Source: Opeltia flavorubescens (lineage: Eukaryota; Ascomycota; Lecanoromycetes; Teloschistales; Teloschistaceae). Taken from it: 64,000 nucleotides of DNA. The position numbers were made by a program, and so were the translations under genes. Under the pieces are notes generated by a model. The model was given only the letters and a program-made list of their open reading frames with translations. It searched no databases and was not told the DNA's origin. This document shows positions 11,540 through 22,748 of the stretch, piece by piece. The stretch lies in assembly GCA_000442125.1 (NCBI GenBank), contig KE546967.1, forward strand, positions 1-64,000, given 5' to 3'. Every line of letters starts with the position of its first letter. Position 1 is the first letter of the stretch.

Positions 11540-12962
11540 TTACTCGAGGCGCCAATTCTCCAATTCGACAATAAGTCGGTATCTGTACGTGCCGCAATGG
11601 TCACCTCGGATCAACCCAATGGGCCAGCCCTCCATGATCCATCGCGCTACACAGAGAATCAGAGCACCACAGTCACTGCCATTGATCTGTTGTGGTTGAG
11701 GAACGGGGTAGGTAGGCCGTAGCCCACTCACGTTCAAAGCTCCATTCGAGATCCGGAAGAGTTCTTGGGCAAGATAAGGCCACATGTCGTTGCCATGATA
11801 GCCTGCCATGCTCGAATAGTAATCGAGGTCCCATGAATTTGCCCTCTTCCAGAGATGGAGCATGATCCAGTGATTCCGCTCCTCGCCCTCGTGGCCGACC
11901 AGCAAAGGGAAGAAGTGATGCTGTACCTCTTCGAGCTTGGGCGCAGTGTACTGCTCGGGGGGCCATTGACTGTCCATGGTGGTTCCCTCTGTGATCAACG
12001 GCGACCAGGTGTGAAATTTCGGCGTCCCTGTTCGTATTGAATGGTCACCTTGGTCAACGGAGTCGAAATGTCCGTTGCCGTGATGGCAGACCAAAGTCAG
12101 GTAAGCGTCAATCACCCTGTCATCAAGCCATTGACCTGGAAACACGGTCTTCACCTGCTTCATCCTCAACTTCCTAGGCGCCTTGACCAGACCTTCTGTT
12201 GGTACCAGCGGGACTGCGTCGTCGACGTATCGACTGAGGATCTGCCTGTCCGCATCGCTGATCCGAAGGAGCTTGCCGATTGCAGCGGCGCTGTTGTCTT
12301 GTCTCTTACCAGGAGAGCTGCGTCCTGATCGAGGTTGGTAGAGAGGGATGGTCTTGCGCACTGGCTTGACTTCGTCGGGGTGCTTGGCAAGGGTATCAAG
12401 CCTTTTGAGTGAACCTTTCACAACGTCAGCCTTGACTGTCTGCGGCGAAGGAGTTTGTCGAATTGTAAGTTCAATCAACTCCCATACAAGCCGACAGTGT
12501 TCGACATGCAGCTTGTTCTTGGAAGTGACCACCGGGCCTGGCGAGAAGAGTTCTTCAAGCTCAGCCTTAGCTGTCAAGACCGACAAGGTCAACGAATCAT
12601 GCCCGAGGGTATGACCCATGATCTGTGGGCGCAGCTGCATCACACCATCAGTAAGATACTTCTGGTTTGTCATTGACATTTTGTACCCAGCTTGTAGCCT
12701 GTGCCAGGGCCACCGCTGCATTGCCCAACTCTGCTCTTGTCGCTTTATCAGGCGCGTTGTCTTTGGCCTGCCGAATTCCAGCCTGTAAATATTTGAGTGC
12801 CAGCAACATTGGCCCTGTGTTGCGCCTCAAGTCCGTCTTTCCCATTTTCACTTGGTCGCTTAGCTTGAGCAAAGCGGTCCAGGCCAGGTGCAGGCCAGGG
12901 ACGTCCACGATGCATTGCGGCTCAGTGATTAGGGGAAGAGAGTCACCCTTTTCTAAAGACAT
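11540..12962 (-). CDS. Ulp1-like (C48) cysteine protease
   Basis: Two exons (12962-12687 and 12634-11540) joined across a 52-nt GT..AG intron with a CTGAT branch site give 456 residues; the join is in phase 0. The last 200 residues match the Ulp1/SENP fold: Trp near 'GQWLDDRVID', then His347 in Asn-His-Trp-Ile-Met-Leu, Asp363 in Leu-Asp-Tyr-Tyr, Gln408 and Cys414 in Gln-Ile-Asn-Gly-Ser-Asp-Cys-Gly. All catalytic residues of family C48 are therefore present. Such enzymes cut SUMO precursors or SUMO conjugates. The N-terminal half is helical, without a known domain. The start at 12962 is the first ATG of the open exon. Its target is unknown; many fungal copies are lineage-specific relatives rather than the housekeeping Ulp1. 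Confidence 0.85.
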
Positions 12963-14965
12963 TATGCTAAAATTTTATGGATGATGCTTTATCTTTAGGT
13001 GGCAGATGAAGAGTGTGAAGGTTGAAGACCGAAGGCTGAAGATCAAGAATCCACACGCAATCGTATTTTGGGTCACCTGAGCGGCTCACTAGTAAAGTAT
13101 TGACTATTCACTTTATGAAGCACTGACGGCATTAGGATTCACAATGGCGGGGCAGATACGCAAAATTTACGACACATTGTCTTGCTACAAGCTGCGTGGA
13201 TTTGGCCCTCCAAAGTCTTCTAGAGAGTCCTGATGCTGACAAGACCAGGTATGAAGGCTTCAAGCTGCTACAAAGAGCCCAAATGAGTGCCAATTTACGA
13301 AGTCGATCAATAAGGTAGCACTGCCCATCGCTCGATGTGATATCAATTGCTGTACTCGAGTCGGCGGTTGATCTACTGGTCTCATTCGGAGCCATTGCCG
13401 GCTCGAGATCAATGTCCGACAAAACTGGAAGCCACACTGCCAGTAGATAGTTCGTTGTACATTGACTCTGGATGTGTTTGACAGCATCAGGACTTCTAGT
13501 CATTGATCACGGCATGAAGGTGTATTGATAGCGCCGGCAGAGTTCGCCCCTTGGCACGTTCGGTCACTTTCGCTCGACCACATGAATATCAGATGCTCCC
13601 ATTTGCAACCGTGAACGAAGTAAATCTTGCATCCAGCCTCATGAAGACCGTATCATTCCCAAAATCACCATGGAATAAATTATACGACCATCGCGACGGC
13701 CAGAATCACATGAGGTCCAGTATAGTGATGGTACACCGTCTTCTCTTTTGTTCGCTGGACGGGATTACCGCTATCACCATAGTCTGCAGGGAATCTCTGA
13801 AAAAGGGAGATACCAATCGTGGAAAAAACGTTGTGATTGAAAAGACCACAATCGTACTATTGAGCAATTGTTGAGGAGCCACTTATACGTCGTGTAACGG
13901 GAGACCTTTGTAAGGGCTTGTCGGGAGGACTTCTCGGACGCAAGAAAACGTGACCACAAGTGGCTCTGCCCTGGTTGGGTTACACCTCTGCAAAGAATAT
14001 CTTGCAGGTTGTTTTCGTGATATCGACGTTTCGAGACCTTACAATGCGATGACCATCCTAATCTTTGCTCGAGTAAACCATCCTAGTCGACTAATGTACA
14101 GCGCACCCTCACGATATCCTGCTTACATCGTATGAAAATGATCATCATGAATCTATGATCTGGCCATCGTAATGAGGTATGAAACACGCAAGCTAGATAC
14201 GCCTTGAAACGCTTGAAATCAGCAGTATCGAAATAAGATCTGCGAGGAATAAGGGTTGGAAAATGGAAAATGTATTACAGAATGGGAATTAGATTGCTGT
14301 AGGATGAGAGAGTACCATTGTTGATTACCAGGCATCCTTCAACTTCGAGATCTCCCAGCTAATTCTGTTACCAGGACTTTCGATTTCTTGCAGGATCTGT
14401 ACAATCAAAATTGTCGCGGTCAGATTTCCCCATTTCTCCTTATCGATGGGCATAGCTTTGCGCATCACCCAATGCATGAAGTAGTCGCTCCTTAATCTTC
14501 AAGATGTAATTCTCCAGTGTGGCATTGCATCGTGATATCGCCGGCGGTGAGCCAAGTCTATTTTCCTATCGCGCAATATTTGAGAGTCATCAGCCACCGC
14601 TGAGACAACTTACATTCATTGCCGGCAAAGCTGAAAATTGGATAGACTTACCCGAGTGGCAGATGCTTCGTTAAGCTCCAGGTGCTTTTGGGTTCGCATT
14701 GCTGATCCGATCGTAGACTCTCGCACCACGAATCCATGTGATAGAGGCCCAGCTTGATTCTAGTAGGAGTCATTGAATTCCAATCTATTGTCCTCCACAA
14801 CGACCACAATGCGTCCGATTATCCACCACCCTCAGCAGAATGATTGCTTTGCTGTCCATCCTCAGCCACAAGCTTGATTCATTTTTCAAGCCCGGCTCTC
14901 ATCAAAGCTACATTCTGGCTCCACGTCAGAGGATACTAATCGTTGAAATCGTCCGTGGTGATTCT
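12963..14965. other. No gene seen
   Basis: Only short open frames up to about 120 codons, on both strands and overlapping, without recognisable domains or splice-joined partners. Confidence 0.4.
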
Positions 14966-15286
14966 TTAGATCTTCAGGCGTCTCATCAGGTCCCCAAAGC
15001 TGGCTCTCGAACAGTTCTCTGCGCCTTCGCACAGCAAAGCCACAGCTTGATCATCAGGCCTGATGATCGGCTCTGGACATGTCGTGTGCGATATGACTGT
15101 GGTATTGCAACTGCTTGACAATCCACTTATGATATCCTCCAGAGCTGACACTGCATGCATTGTCCGCTCTCGCCTGAAAGCACCACCATGATCTAGGATG
15201 AAGACAACCCTTCCCAGTGACAGCTCAATCGATGCGTGAGACGTGTTCTCCAAAATAAGGCTGGCAATACCTGTCTGGTGGTTCAC
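14966..15286 (-). pseudogene. Possible fragment of a P-loop (NACHT-like) ATPase
   Basis: The 106-codon frame has a hydrophobic run ending in Asp (Arg-Val-Val-Phe-Ile-Leu-Asp) followed about 25 residues later by Asn-Thr-Thr-Val-Ile-Ser-His-Thr-Thr. This order resembles the Walker B strand and the following sensor strand of NACHT/STAND ATPases. The canonical acidic residues after Walker B and the rest of the domain are absent. The match is weak; it may be a remnant or chance. Confidence 0.2.
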
Positions 15287-16337
15287 GACTCGTTACATCG
15301 ATTGTGAGGATGTGGAATCGGTAGTATGTAGCGTCAATAATACTTGCCATGCAACGCCAGTCCTACAACGCTTCTAGCCGATACAATCGGATATATCAAG
15401 CATGCCGGGGAGATAAGCAATTACTCAGACATCATTACCAGGGACTCGAAATCCCTTAAGTAGCTATACAGCATGCGTCTTGGGGTTTCGAGCTTTTGCC
15501 TTCATTCGCCCAAAGGTCTCCTTTGCAATCCTTGAAACAGTTTCGATATCCGCTTGGCACAGCATTTACGCAATTTGGAAAATGCAAATGTAAACATGAT
15601 TCGACTATCAGGATATTAGGAATGCAGGCCGGCTCACCACACTTAGTGCATAGTGTGCAAGGAAATTGGATTGAAGCAAGTCGTTCTTACTGGATGCGCC
15701 GGCCAAGTCCAGAAAAAAGCCATACGTGTCCTAGGGGGGAGTTCTTAATCTGCATGCTGTAGTACCCGTTGAAATACCGTGGCACCTACCCGACGCGCAG
15801 ATCATGGTTGCCTATAATCCTATCAAGCGGTTATGCCGGCGGGGCACAGCTTGGGTATCGGCGGGTACCATAGATGAGCAGGGTAAAGTTCAATTCAGCC
15901 TCCCTTATCCTTTTCGTTAAGATTGACATCGGTTTTGGAGAAATAATACTAAGAGCGTGTAGGGTTAGTAAGAAAGTGTTTATCGGGACGATCCGCGGCG
16001 TTAAAGGAAGCGTAGCCCACTCGGATTCTTACTTGACTGTCATAGCCAGGGATTAGCTGAAACGGGACTTCTAGTATACGGCACACGAAACGGGGCAGAC
16101 AAATCCATCAGTCGCATCCAGATAACCAGGATACCTCACCTGAGTAGGGCGAGACCCGGAAGAGTACAATTCAGAAGCACAGCTTGTTTCGTTGTCCTGC
16201 CAAGGTTGGGTTGCAGATTCCCAAATTGGATTCCCGGATGTATTAACTTCCTATATGTTTTCAAAATTTCACCGGACTTTCAAATCAGGTACTTCAATAA
16301 CATTCAAAGTTGTCGTCAAGGCTCCTGAGCGTATACT
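15287..16337. other. No gene seen
   Basis: Open frames are shorter than 90 codons and resemble nothing I know. The end of this stretch forms the upstream region of the ankyrin gene. Confidence 0.4.
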
Positions 16338-17204
16338 ATGGCTGACGATATCATGACTTGGCACACCCTTTCCGACGCGTGCAAAAACGGAGATACACTT
16401 CGCGTCCGCAAATTTTTCGAGACCGTCCTTCCAACGTTATCCCCTACATCCCAACGCCCTTTCTGCTTGCACACGTCCTCACCTTGCCCATCTCTCCCAT
16501 GTCCACTTGCCCTCAACCAACTCCTCAACGCTACCTCTGAAGGAAACCAACCCTCCCTTTTCGCCTACCTTTGGGATACTTATCTTGCTCCTCAAGGCAC
16601 CTCCTCAATCCCCTGGCCATGTTTGCGCACTGCTGCCTATCAAGGCAGTCTCCCTCTCGCACAAGTCTTCATCGAGCGAGATGAGCAGTGTTTCAACGCT
16701 ACGTAGCCACCGCCAGTGAAAGGACCAGTCGGCCGGGATGGTCATCGACAATTCCATATCGCGATCAGAAACGATAAGTACGAGTACATTGATTTCATGC
16801 TGGCGCATGGTGGAGATCTCAATGCGGGGCTTGATGCTGGTAACGATTTAGTCAGGATGGTAGTAAGCTGCGCAGCTGAGGATGAGATTACGATAAGAAG
16901 GGTTAAGTTCCTCGTTTCAAGAGGGGTGAATATCAAGGAATCGGGGGCATTGAAAGAAGCTGTTCAGGGTGGAAGTATAGAGCTGGCGAAGTGCTTACTC
17001 GATCGTGGAGCTGATGTGAATCGTGTGATGGAACCAGGAGGAAATTCGCCGTTAATGATTGCGGTGAATGCAGGGTATAAGGATATGATGAGGTTACTAA
17101 TCGAGAGAGGAGCTGACGTAAATGTTATTGATGGGAACGGCAATGACGATATCGCTTTGGCGATTGGGTCGAAACATTTCGTCAAGGACACTTGTCATAA
17201 GTAG
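16338..17204 (+). pseudogene. Ankyrin-repeat protein, frame crossed by a TAG
   Basis: The frame from the ATG at 16338 runs 122 codons to TAG at 16704-16706 and then continues in the same frame for 166 more codons to 17204. After the stop come at least three ankyrin repeats, seen from Gly-Gly-Asp-Leu-Asn, Arg-Gly-Val-Asn-Ile, Arg-Gly-Ala-Asp-Val-Asn and a second Arg-Gly-Ala-Asp-Val-Asn at about 33-35 residue spacing. The N-terminal part has Asp-Ala-Cys-Lys-Asn-Gly-Asp-Thr, typical of the start of fungal ankyrin proteins, so both halves belong together. No intron of suitable length removes the stop. Ankyrin proteins bind other proteins; the partner is unknown. It is either a one-stop pseudogene, a truncated product, or a gene whose stop is bypassed at RNA level. 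Confidence 0.7.
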
Positions 17205-18181
17205 TTATTATCATGACACAATGACATATACCCATGAAGGGAAGCATCTACTTTTGTACAAAGATCTCAAAAATCTTGCCGAGACGCATATAAGCTCGAT
17301 GTGATCTGAGTCTCACAAAGTAGTTACAGAAGTTGAAACAACATCAACTTGATGACCTTATCCGGCTCTTGCATCAAGTCGTGCATTACTTGAGCGACTG
17401 AAGTAACGTTCTTCAAAGGTTGAGCTGAACTTCATATGAATAGCTGCAAGGAGGCTGGTAGTCAAATCTCGCTCAGGCACAGGATCGCGTTGTCATATAA
17501 CGAAAACCAAATAAAGAGCTCGAAACATCATCGAAGTACACAGAAATTACCCTTTTATGGTATTGTCGTTCACCTAATAGATCATCCTAAAGCTTCAGGC
17601 GTCTGTAATTGTATTCTCATCATTATTTCAGTAGTTAATCAAAATTTGCTTGATGGTGCATAAACAGCTTACCGCTACCATGCAATTCCTTAATCTTCCT
17701 TATTAGCTATCAGTCCATAGTACTTATAACACAGGTTCGGCTTACGATCTAGTTACACCATCCAAGTTCAAGACAATATAGGGACTCCTTAAGAGTCCAG
17801 CCAGTATACTCAAAAGCATGTTATCTAAAACAAATAATGGGCCAAAGGCATAGCCCGATTGTGAAATACCAATCAGAAAGATCATGTACCTGAGCCGAGC
17901 CTGGGTACCCAAAACAATGCATCAGCCTAAACATATTGACAGATTTTTCTACCAGCATCAGTATGCCTGCAATAAAATCGCTTATATGCAGGAAGCACGG
18001 TCCTCGGACACTGAGGGAACGTGATCGATCTTGTTGCGCGCTTCTATGGCGGAAAGAAAGCACTCTGTTAAATGCGCGAACAGATGTATCTATGAGCACA
18101 CAATCTTCCCTTAATTCATATCGATTTTTCTATGACTTTCTTCTTTTTTGGCTATCGAAAGTGTATTCAGTGCAATTGCCG
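17205..18181. other. Intergenic
   Basis: No gene is supported. The last 100 bases are T-rich and pyrimidine-rich, as is common upstream of fungal starts. The open frame of the next gene extends upstream to 17936, but that part lacks protein-like character. Confidence 0.4.
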
Positions 18182-19264
18182 ATGATGCTTTGTGCTTCGG
18201 TCATTAAGTGCATCTTGACTATACTTGTTGCCTTCCTTCCGGGTTCTGCAATTTCTGCGCCGCCGAGCTCTACCTCCCTAGCGATTAAAAACGATTCCCC
18301 GGAATATTCGCTTCAGAATTTGCCGCCTTTCAATTATTCCGAAGATCCAGCCAGCAACTTCAAAGTCCCCATCAACCCATCTCTGCATCCTGAGCTAGAT
18401 TTCCGATATACATACCGTTCTGACGCGGGCGTAATTCTAGAAAACGGTCATGTGTTTGCCACCATAGCCGAACAGCTGTTCAGATTCTGGAAAGCCCCGT
18501 ACACACCGATCAGACGAGACCAAGAGGAACGACTTCCAGGATTTCCGGGCATAATTCACATCATCCGGCCATCCCTGGAGCCCGGTGCAGTGCTTACCAC
18601 AGAGAAAGTTGGAATCGCTTATTGCTGGATGATGAGAGAGATACTGAGATTAGATGCTCCATACTCGCAATTTGTTGTGCATGTTTACAATCGCCGGGGT
18701 GGTCAATTGGGTGCGCTTTTAGGCCATGTGATTGTACGGTATCCCCCCCAGCCTGGGTTGGACAGTAACGCCATCTTGCCTGATAATACTAGTCAACTAG
18801 CCGTTCCTGGTGTTAACGCAACCATCGAATTCAGCGACATCAGCACAATTCCTATATCCAGACTCACTATCCCCCCGCGCGAGACAAGAGAAAAAGCATG
18901 GCTCAGTAGTTTCAGCTCAATGTTTTTCTGGATTCTGACACACCAATACCTGGCGAAAATCGTAGACACCATTCCACCATTTGCACCAGGTCAGGATTTC
19001 TATCATGTCTACTTCCCGAACCCTTTTGACCCTGCAATGGAGGGCAAACTTTCGATTGCCAGGCTTGACCCCCAAGCGCCTCGGCCAGCTTCATGGTTCG
19101 GCGTAGGGTTTGGGATGCCTGGTCTAATCAATCAAGTAGTCGGCAATGATCGATGGGAATATACGGAAACAACGGGGCTGAATAAAGACGGTCGAAGGAT
19201 TACAGATGTCAGTTTTGGACCCCTCCACGCCAACGATCGAGTGGAGTCTGCACGCTTGAGATAG
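18182..19264 (+). CDS. Secreted protein of unknown function
   Basis: A single exon of 360 codons. I chose the Met-Met start at 18182 rather than the upstream ATG (17936), because it is followed by a clear signal peptide (Leu-Cys-Ala-Ser-Val-Ile-Lys then a hydrophobic run ending Gly-Ser-Ala-Ile-Ser-Ala). The mature part is globular, with potential N-glycosylation sites (Asn-Tyr-Ser, Asn-Thr-Ser, Asn-Ala-Thr). I recognise no domain. The middle section, from Leu-Thr-Thr-Glu-Lys-Val to Leu-Leu-Gly-His-Val-Ile-Val, resembles the corresponding part of the secreted protein at 36023, so the two may be distant relatives. It probably acts outside the cell; its activity is unknown. Confidence 0.75.
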   Translation: MMLCASVIKCILTILVAFLPGSAISAPPSSTSLAIKNDSPEYSLQNLPPFNYSEDPASNFKVPINPSLHPELDFRYTYRSDAGVILENGHVFATIAEQLFRFWKAPYTPIRRDQEERLPGFPGIIHIIRPSLEPGAVLTTEKVGIAYCWMMREILRLDAPYSQFVVHVYNRRGGQLGALLGHVIVRYPPQPGLDSNAILPDNTSQLAVPGVNATIEFSDISTIPISRLTIPPRETREKAWLSSFSSMFFWILTHQYLAKIVDTIPPFAPGQDFYHVYFPNPFDPAMEGKLSIARLDPQAPRPASWFGVGFGMPGLINQVVGNDRWEYTETTGLNKDGRRITDVSFGPLHANDRVESARLR

Positions 19265-19995
19265 CTGCCCTTGGACCCTAGCAAAAAGAGTACACAGAGG
19301 AGACTGCTCTACTATACGATCATCGCAGGAATTGCTATGAAAATCATATATGATACTGCTCGACTACTTCAAATGGAGAGAGACTTTATTGATTCGTATT
19401 GGGAGTGCTCACATCAGGGTTCTGGTATGCTTTAGCTGGTAATAGTTGTATCGATTCATCTATCCACTTTTTTTGCTACACGATGGCTGCCTCAAGTAGC
19501 ACTTGGCGCAAAAAAATCAATCCAAGTTATGTTTGTTTTCGTTCAGCACCATGGCAAGAGCAGTACCCTATTCTACAGACTAGGGTTATAGGAGACCAAG
19601 AGGGGTGCTCAACCGTTCATCTTGATTGTGATATAAAGGCAACCATCAATAACTCACCAAAAGTATCCTCAGACCATTATACGCAAAACAGCAAATATGC
19701 ACGAGCAAGTGGCTTAAGCTACTTCCTGGCTAGGAAAACCTGTATATTCAATGGGAGCGTACCGTGCCTTTCAAGATTAAAACTACACGCGGGACTTAGA
19801 GATTCAAGGCATCGACTTTCTTTCACTATGGTTGTCGTTATGCCAGGTAATTTTCCGTCACATCATAACCAAGCAATCAACATTCAATAATCGAAGGTCT
19901 GAGTACCTACAGCTGCTAAAAGTGATCAAAAATCTGCGAAATCTCTCACTGGCGGTCTGTCGATGGTGCCGGCAGTCTTCGGCAAGACCCCCTCC
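19265..19995. other. Intergenic between convergent genes
   Basis: This is the shared 3' flank of the secreted protein (plus strand) and the CFEM gene (minus strand). A 163-codon plus-strand frame (19399-19890) has no recognisable domain and I regard it as chance. Confidence 0.4.
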
Positions 19996-20831
19996 TTACA
20001 GTACCAAAGAGGCAACGACAACCAAACCCATCAGGGAAATCCACCCTTCAGTCTCTAAACCTCTTCCACCCGCCCCACCAGTGAACGGAACCACACCTCC
20101 CGAGGACGGCGACGGCACCGCCCCAGCCGTCTGGGAGGCAACCGTCTGATTCGCCACCACACTCGCATTCCCAATTCCCCCCACGGGCGCACAAAGCGCA
20201 TACGCCAAATACTGCGTCGTCTTCAGATCCGCCGGACTACAAGTCTGTGCCTGGCAACGGCCCACAACGCCAGTGATGATAGGACTACTGCAGGCGCAGG
20301 AGGCGTTTGCTATGCTTCCACAGCCACTGGCTGGGAGGTATTTCTGCTGGCATGATGACGCGCAGGCAGGGTAGTCATTTGTATCGCTGGCGTTTTTGCC
20401 TGCGACAGCGGCTGCGGCTGCAGCGGTGGCTGAAGCGATTGCGCTGGAGACTGCGGTGGGATTGATGGTGTTGTTTGCGTAAAGGGGTCCACAGAGCTCT
20501 TGGGCCAATGTATCGGTGGTGTCGATTTCGGATTGTGAGCAGCTGATTTTCTTGCAAGCGGCGTTGGCAGCGCGGTTGGGTACGTCGCATATGCAGGTTA
20601 GATTATCTGAGGCGGTGGAAGGGCATGGGTTGCTCTGCTCGGGCAAGGTCAGCGATGTTGGCGATGGATGAATGTATGGAAGGAGCGTACCGATAACCTT
20701 TGTACTTCTACTCGACATTGTACAGCGCATGGTGGATAGTTGGCTAGGGAGTAGGGGTCGCCGGGGTTTGATCCTTGAGCCGTGATGGCGGCGACAAGCG
20801 AACAAAGGATGACAAGGGTGGAAGACATCAT
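19996..20831 (-). CDS. Double-CFEM GPI-anchored-type protein
   Basis: Exons 20831-20691 and 20634-19996 join across a 56-nt intron (donor GTACGC, branch GCTGAC, acceptor GAGCAG) to give 259 residues. The order is a signal peptide (Met-Met-Ser-Ser-Thr-Leu-Val-Ile then hydrophobic to Ala-Gln-Gly), a first CFEM domain (Tyr-Pro-Pro-Cys-Ala-Val-Gln-Cys, completed by the second exon through Cys-Ile-Cys and Glu-Leu-Cys), a Ser/Ala linker, a second CFEM (Tyr-Pro-Ala-Cys-Ala-Ser-Ser-Cys to Ala-Leu-Cys), then a Ser/Gly-rich tail ending in a hydrophobic stretch typical of a GPI signal. CFEM proteins sit in the fungal wall or membrane and several bind haem. The intron cuts the first CFEM between its second and third Cys. 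The domain call is secure, the ligand is not. Confidence 0.88.
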
Positions 20832-22748
20832 AGTGAAATAAGACCAATATTGGATGAGCTGAGAATTAGATCTGATAAACCAGTCGAAAGATTGCAACCC
20901 ATGAAGGTAAAACTAGCTGAGATTATATACTAAAGGGATGCCTTCTGATAAAGTTTCATAAGCTTAGGCCGAAAATGCACCATGCAAGAAGAAAACCAGT
21001 ATTCTAGGTACCTGCAGCGTTGGCAAGGCGTTGTGCAAAGGTTAGCCAAGCGCTTGCATGGAGAAGCTCGTAAACGATGCAAAGTGCTTTAGTAATATGT
21101 CATCATGCGTCGCGTATAGCAGACACATCTAGGGGAAACATCTGATTTGTCGAAGATTCAAGTGCATGCGCACTGACGTCCTCTTCAGTATCTAGGGTGC
21201 AGATCCGAGAACAGACGTTGGAGATCCTCTACAGAAATTGAGTTGTCGAAAAGTATATTGCACGATTCACCTGCAAACCTGACCTATCATGAGGCATCCT
21301 GCTCCGTCCAGCGTTCTGACTGCGGGTTCTTCTAGTCAACATGAAAAAATCCAATTAACAAGTCCTCTCCAGGTACAAGAGCTGCATCTCTCACTTGAAC
21401 AGTCGATGGTGGACGATAGGTGATGCAACGAACGTTGCAAACCCGCTCAACCACTCGGTAAGTCATCCTGTTGCGGTGTGATTGCTCGCTATTCATGCTG
21501 TGGGCACGGTGTAGATCATCTCGGCTCAGCCTGAGAAACAGTGAGAAGGGCTTTGAGATACTGGAAGAGAGAACTGGATCACCCAAGATGCATGAGAAGT
21601 AAGGGCTGGCCAAGTGTGCATGATTTACTTCTCCATATCTATAAATGGAAAAGTCATGCTGCTACATTGCAGGCACGAAAAAGGACCTGAAGGCTACGTC
21701 ATTTTGAAAATGGTTCGCAATGTAAGTGCCTATGGTAGCCGCTAAACCAAACCCCAGAGTATCATTAAAGCAGCCACGGCCGCCACCCAGCTAGTGGGCG
21801 GTCTTGGCAGCCGCGTAGGCCCTCACATCCCGAATTAACTTTGACATGACGGGAAGGCTATCCGTAGATACAATAAAGGTAAATTAGCGAAGCGGGATCT
21901 AATTCAATCAACGATAGCTGGTTCCTAGTGAACTTAGTATATACGTTTTTGATCTGTATCTCCGTACTCTTCTCTTTACTACGGGTTGCATAAGATCCCA
22001 TCAAAGAGAGAAAGTTCAGCGAATCTACTAGCTACCGACTGACATCTGTATTGTCCAATGTTCGATCAAGATCTGATATTAACTCTGTCGAGTATACTCT
22101 GTCAAGCCTTGGGAAAGCTGAGCAGCCATTCTAAAAGCATGCTCAAAAGATGTCATTTTGCCCGTCATGTATGTAAGTCCTTTCCTCAACTTTCCAATAT
22201 CCGTGGGGCCAATGCGCCACATGGCTATTGGACCACCGGCTCTACATACCCACGGACCAGCTGAAAGCTCCATAACTCAACATACCGCGCCAGAGTTGAC
22301 TCAGTATGAAACTGCATTTCGCGATAGAGAACAGAGAACAAGAGCGTCTTCGAGGTTGCGATATGAAACCTCGGCGTGATGGCCACAGCAGCATAATACG
22401 GTCCTACACTTTTCGAAGTATCAAGGTTGGTATTTCACTTATTCGACAAGATTACAGTGATTCGTAGAGAACAGACGTCAACGTGGAAACCTTTATCAGC
22501 CGTGATTATTCGAAGGAAAATTTGCTCGAAGTATTGTACAGGACTTGGATCGTGGCTACAACCTTACCCACGTTCTCATGTGCATGGCGGCGAGCACGAA
22601 AAAAAGATAATTGTCGGCCTGAACTACACAAATTCTGGCGGCTCGCTGTACATAATATTTGACGTTTCATCCCAAACCTGCTGTTGTCGACGGAAATACG
22701 TGTAATCTGGGTTAATGCCAGTACATAGATAATTCCTGCATTCTATGC
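20832..22748. other. Intergenic
   Basis: Upstream regions of the divergent CFEM and lipoxygenase genes. Short open frames only (up to 93 codons). I see no further gene. Confidence 0.45.

Noticed and set aside
16690-16716. A mini-intron around the TAG in the ankyrin gene
   Set aside because: Possible GT..AG pairs give 14 or 29 nt, too short for a fungal intron and out of frame.
17936-18181. Upstream ATG extension of the secreted protein at 18182
   Set aside because: It would add 82 residues without protein character and bury the signal peptide.
19399-19890. Plus-strand 163-codon frame between convergent genes
   Set aside because: No domain, no signal peptide, low-complexity neighbours; likely chance.
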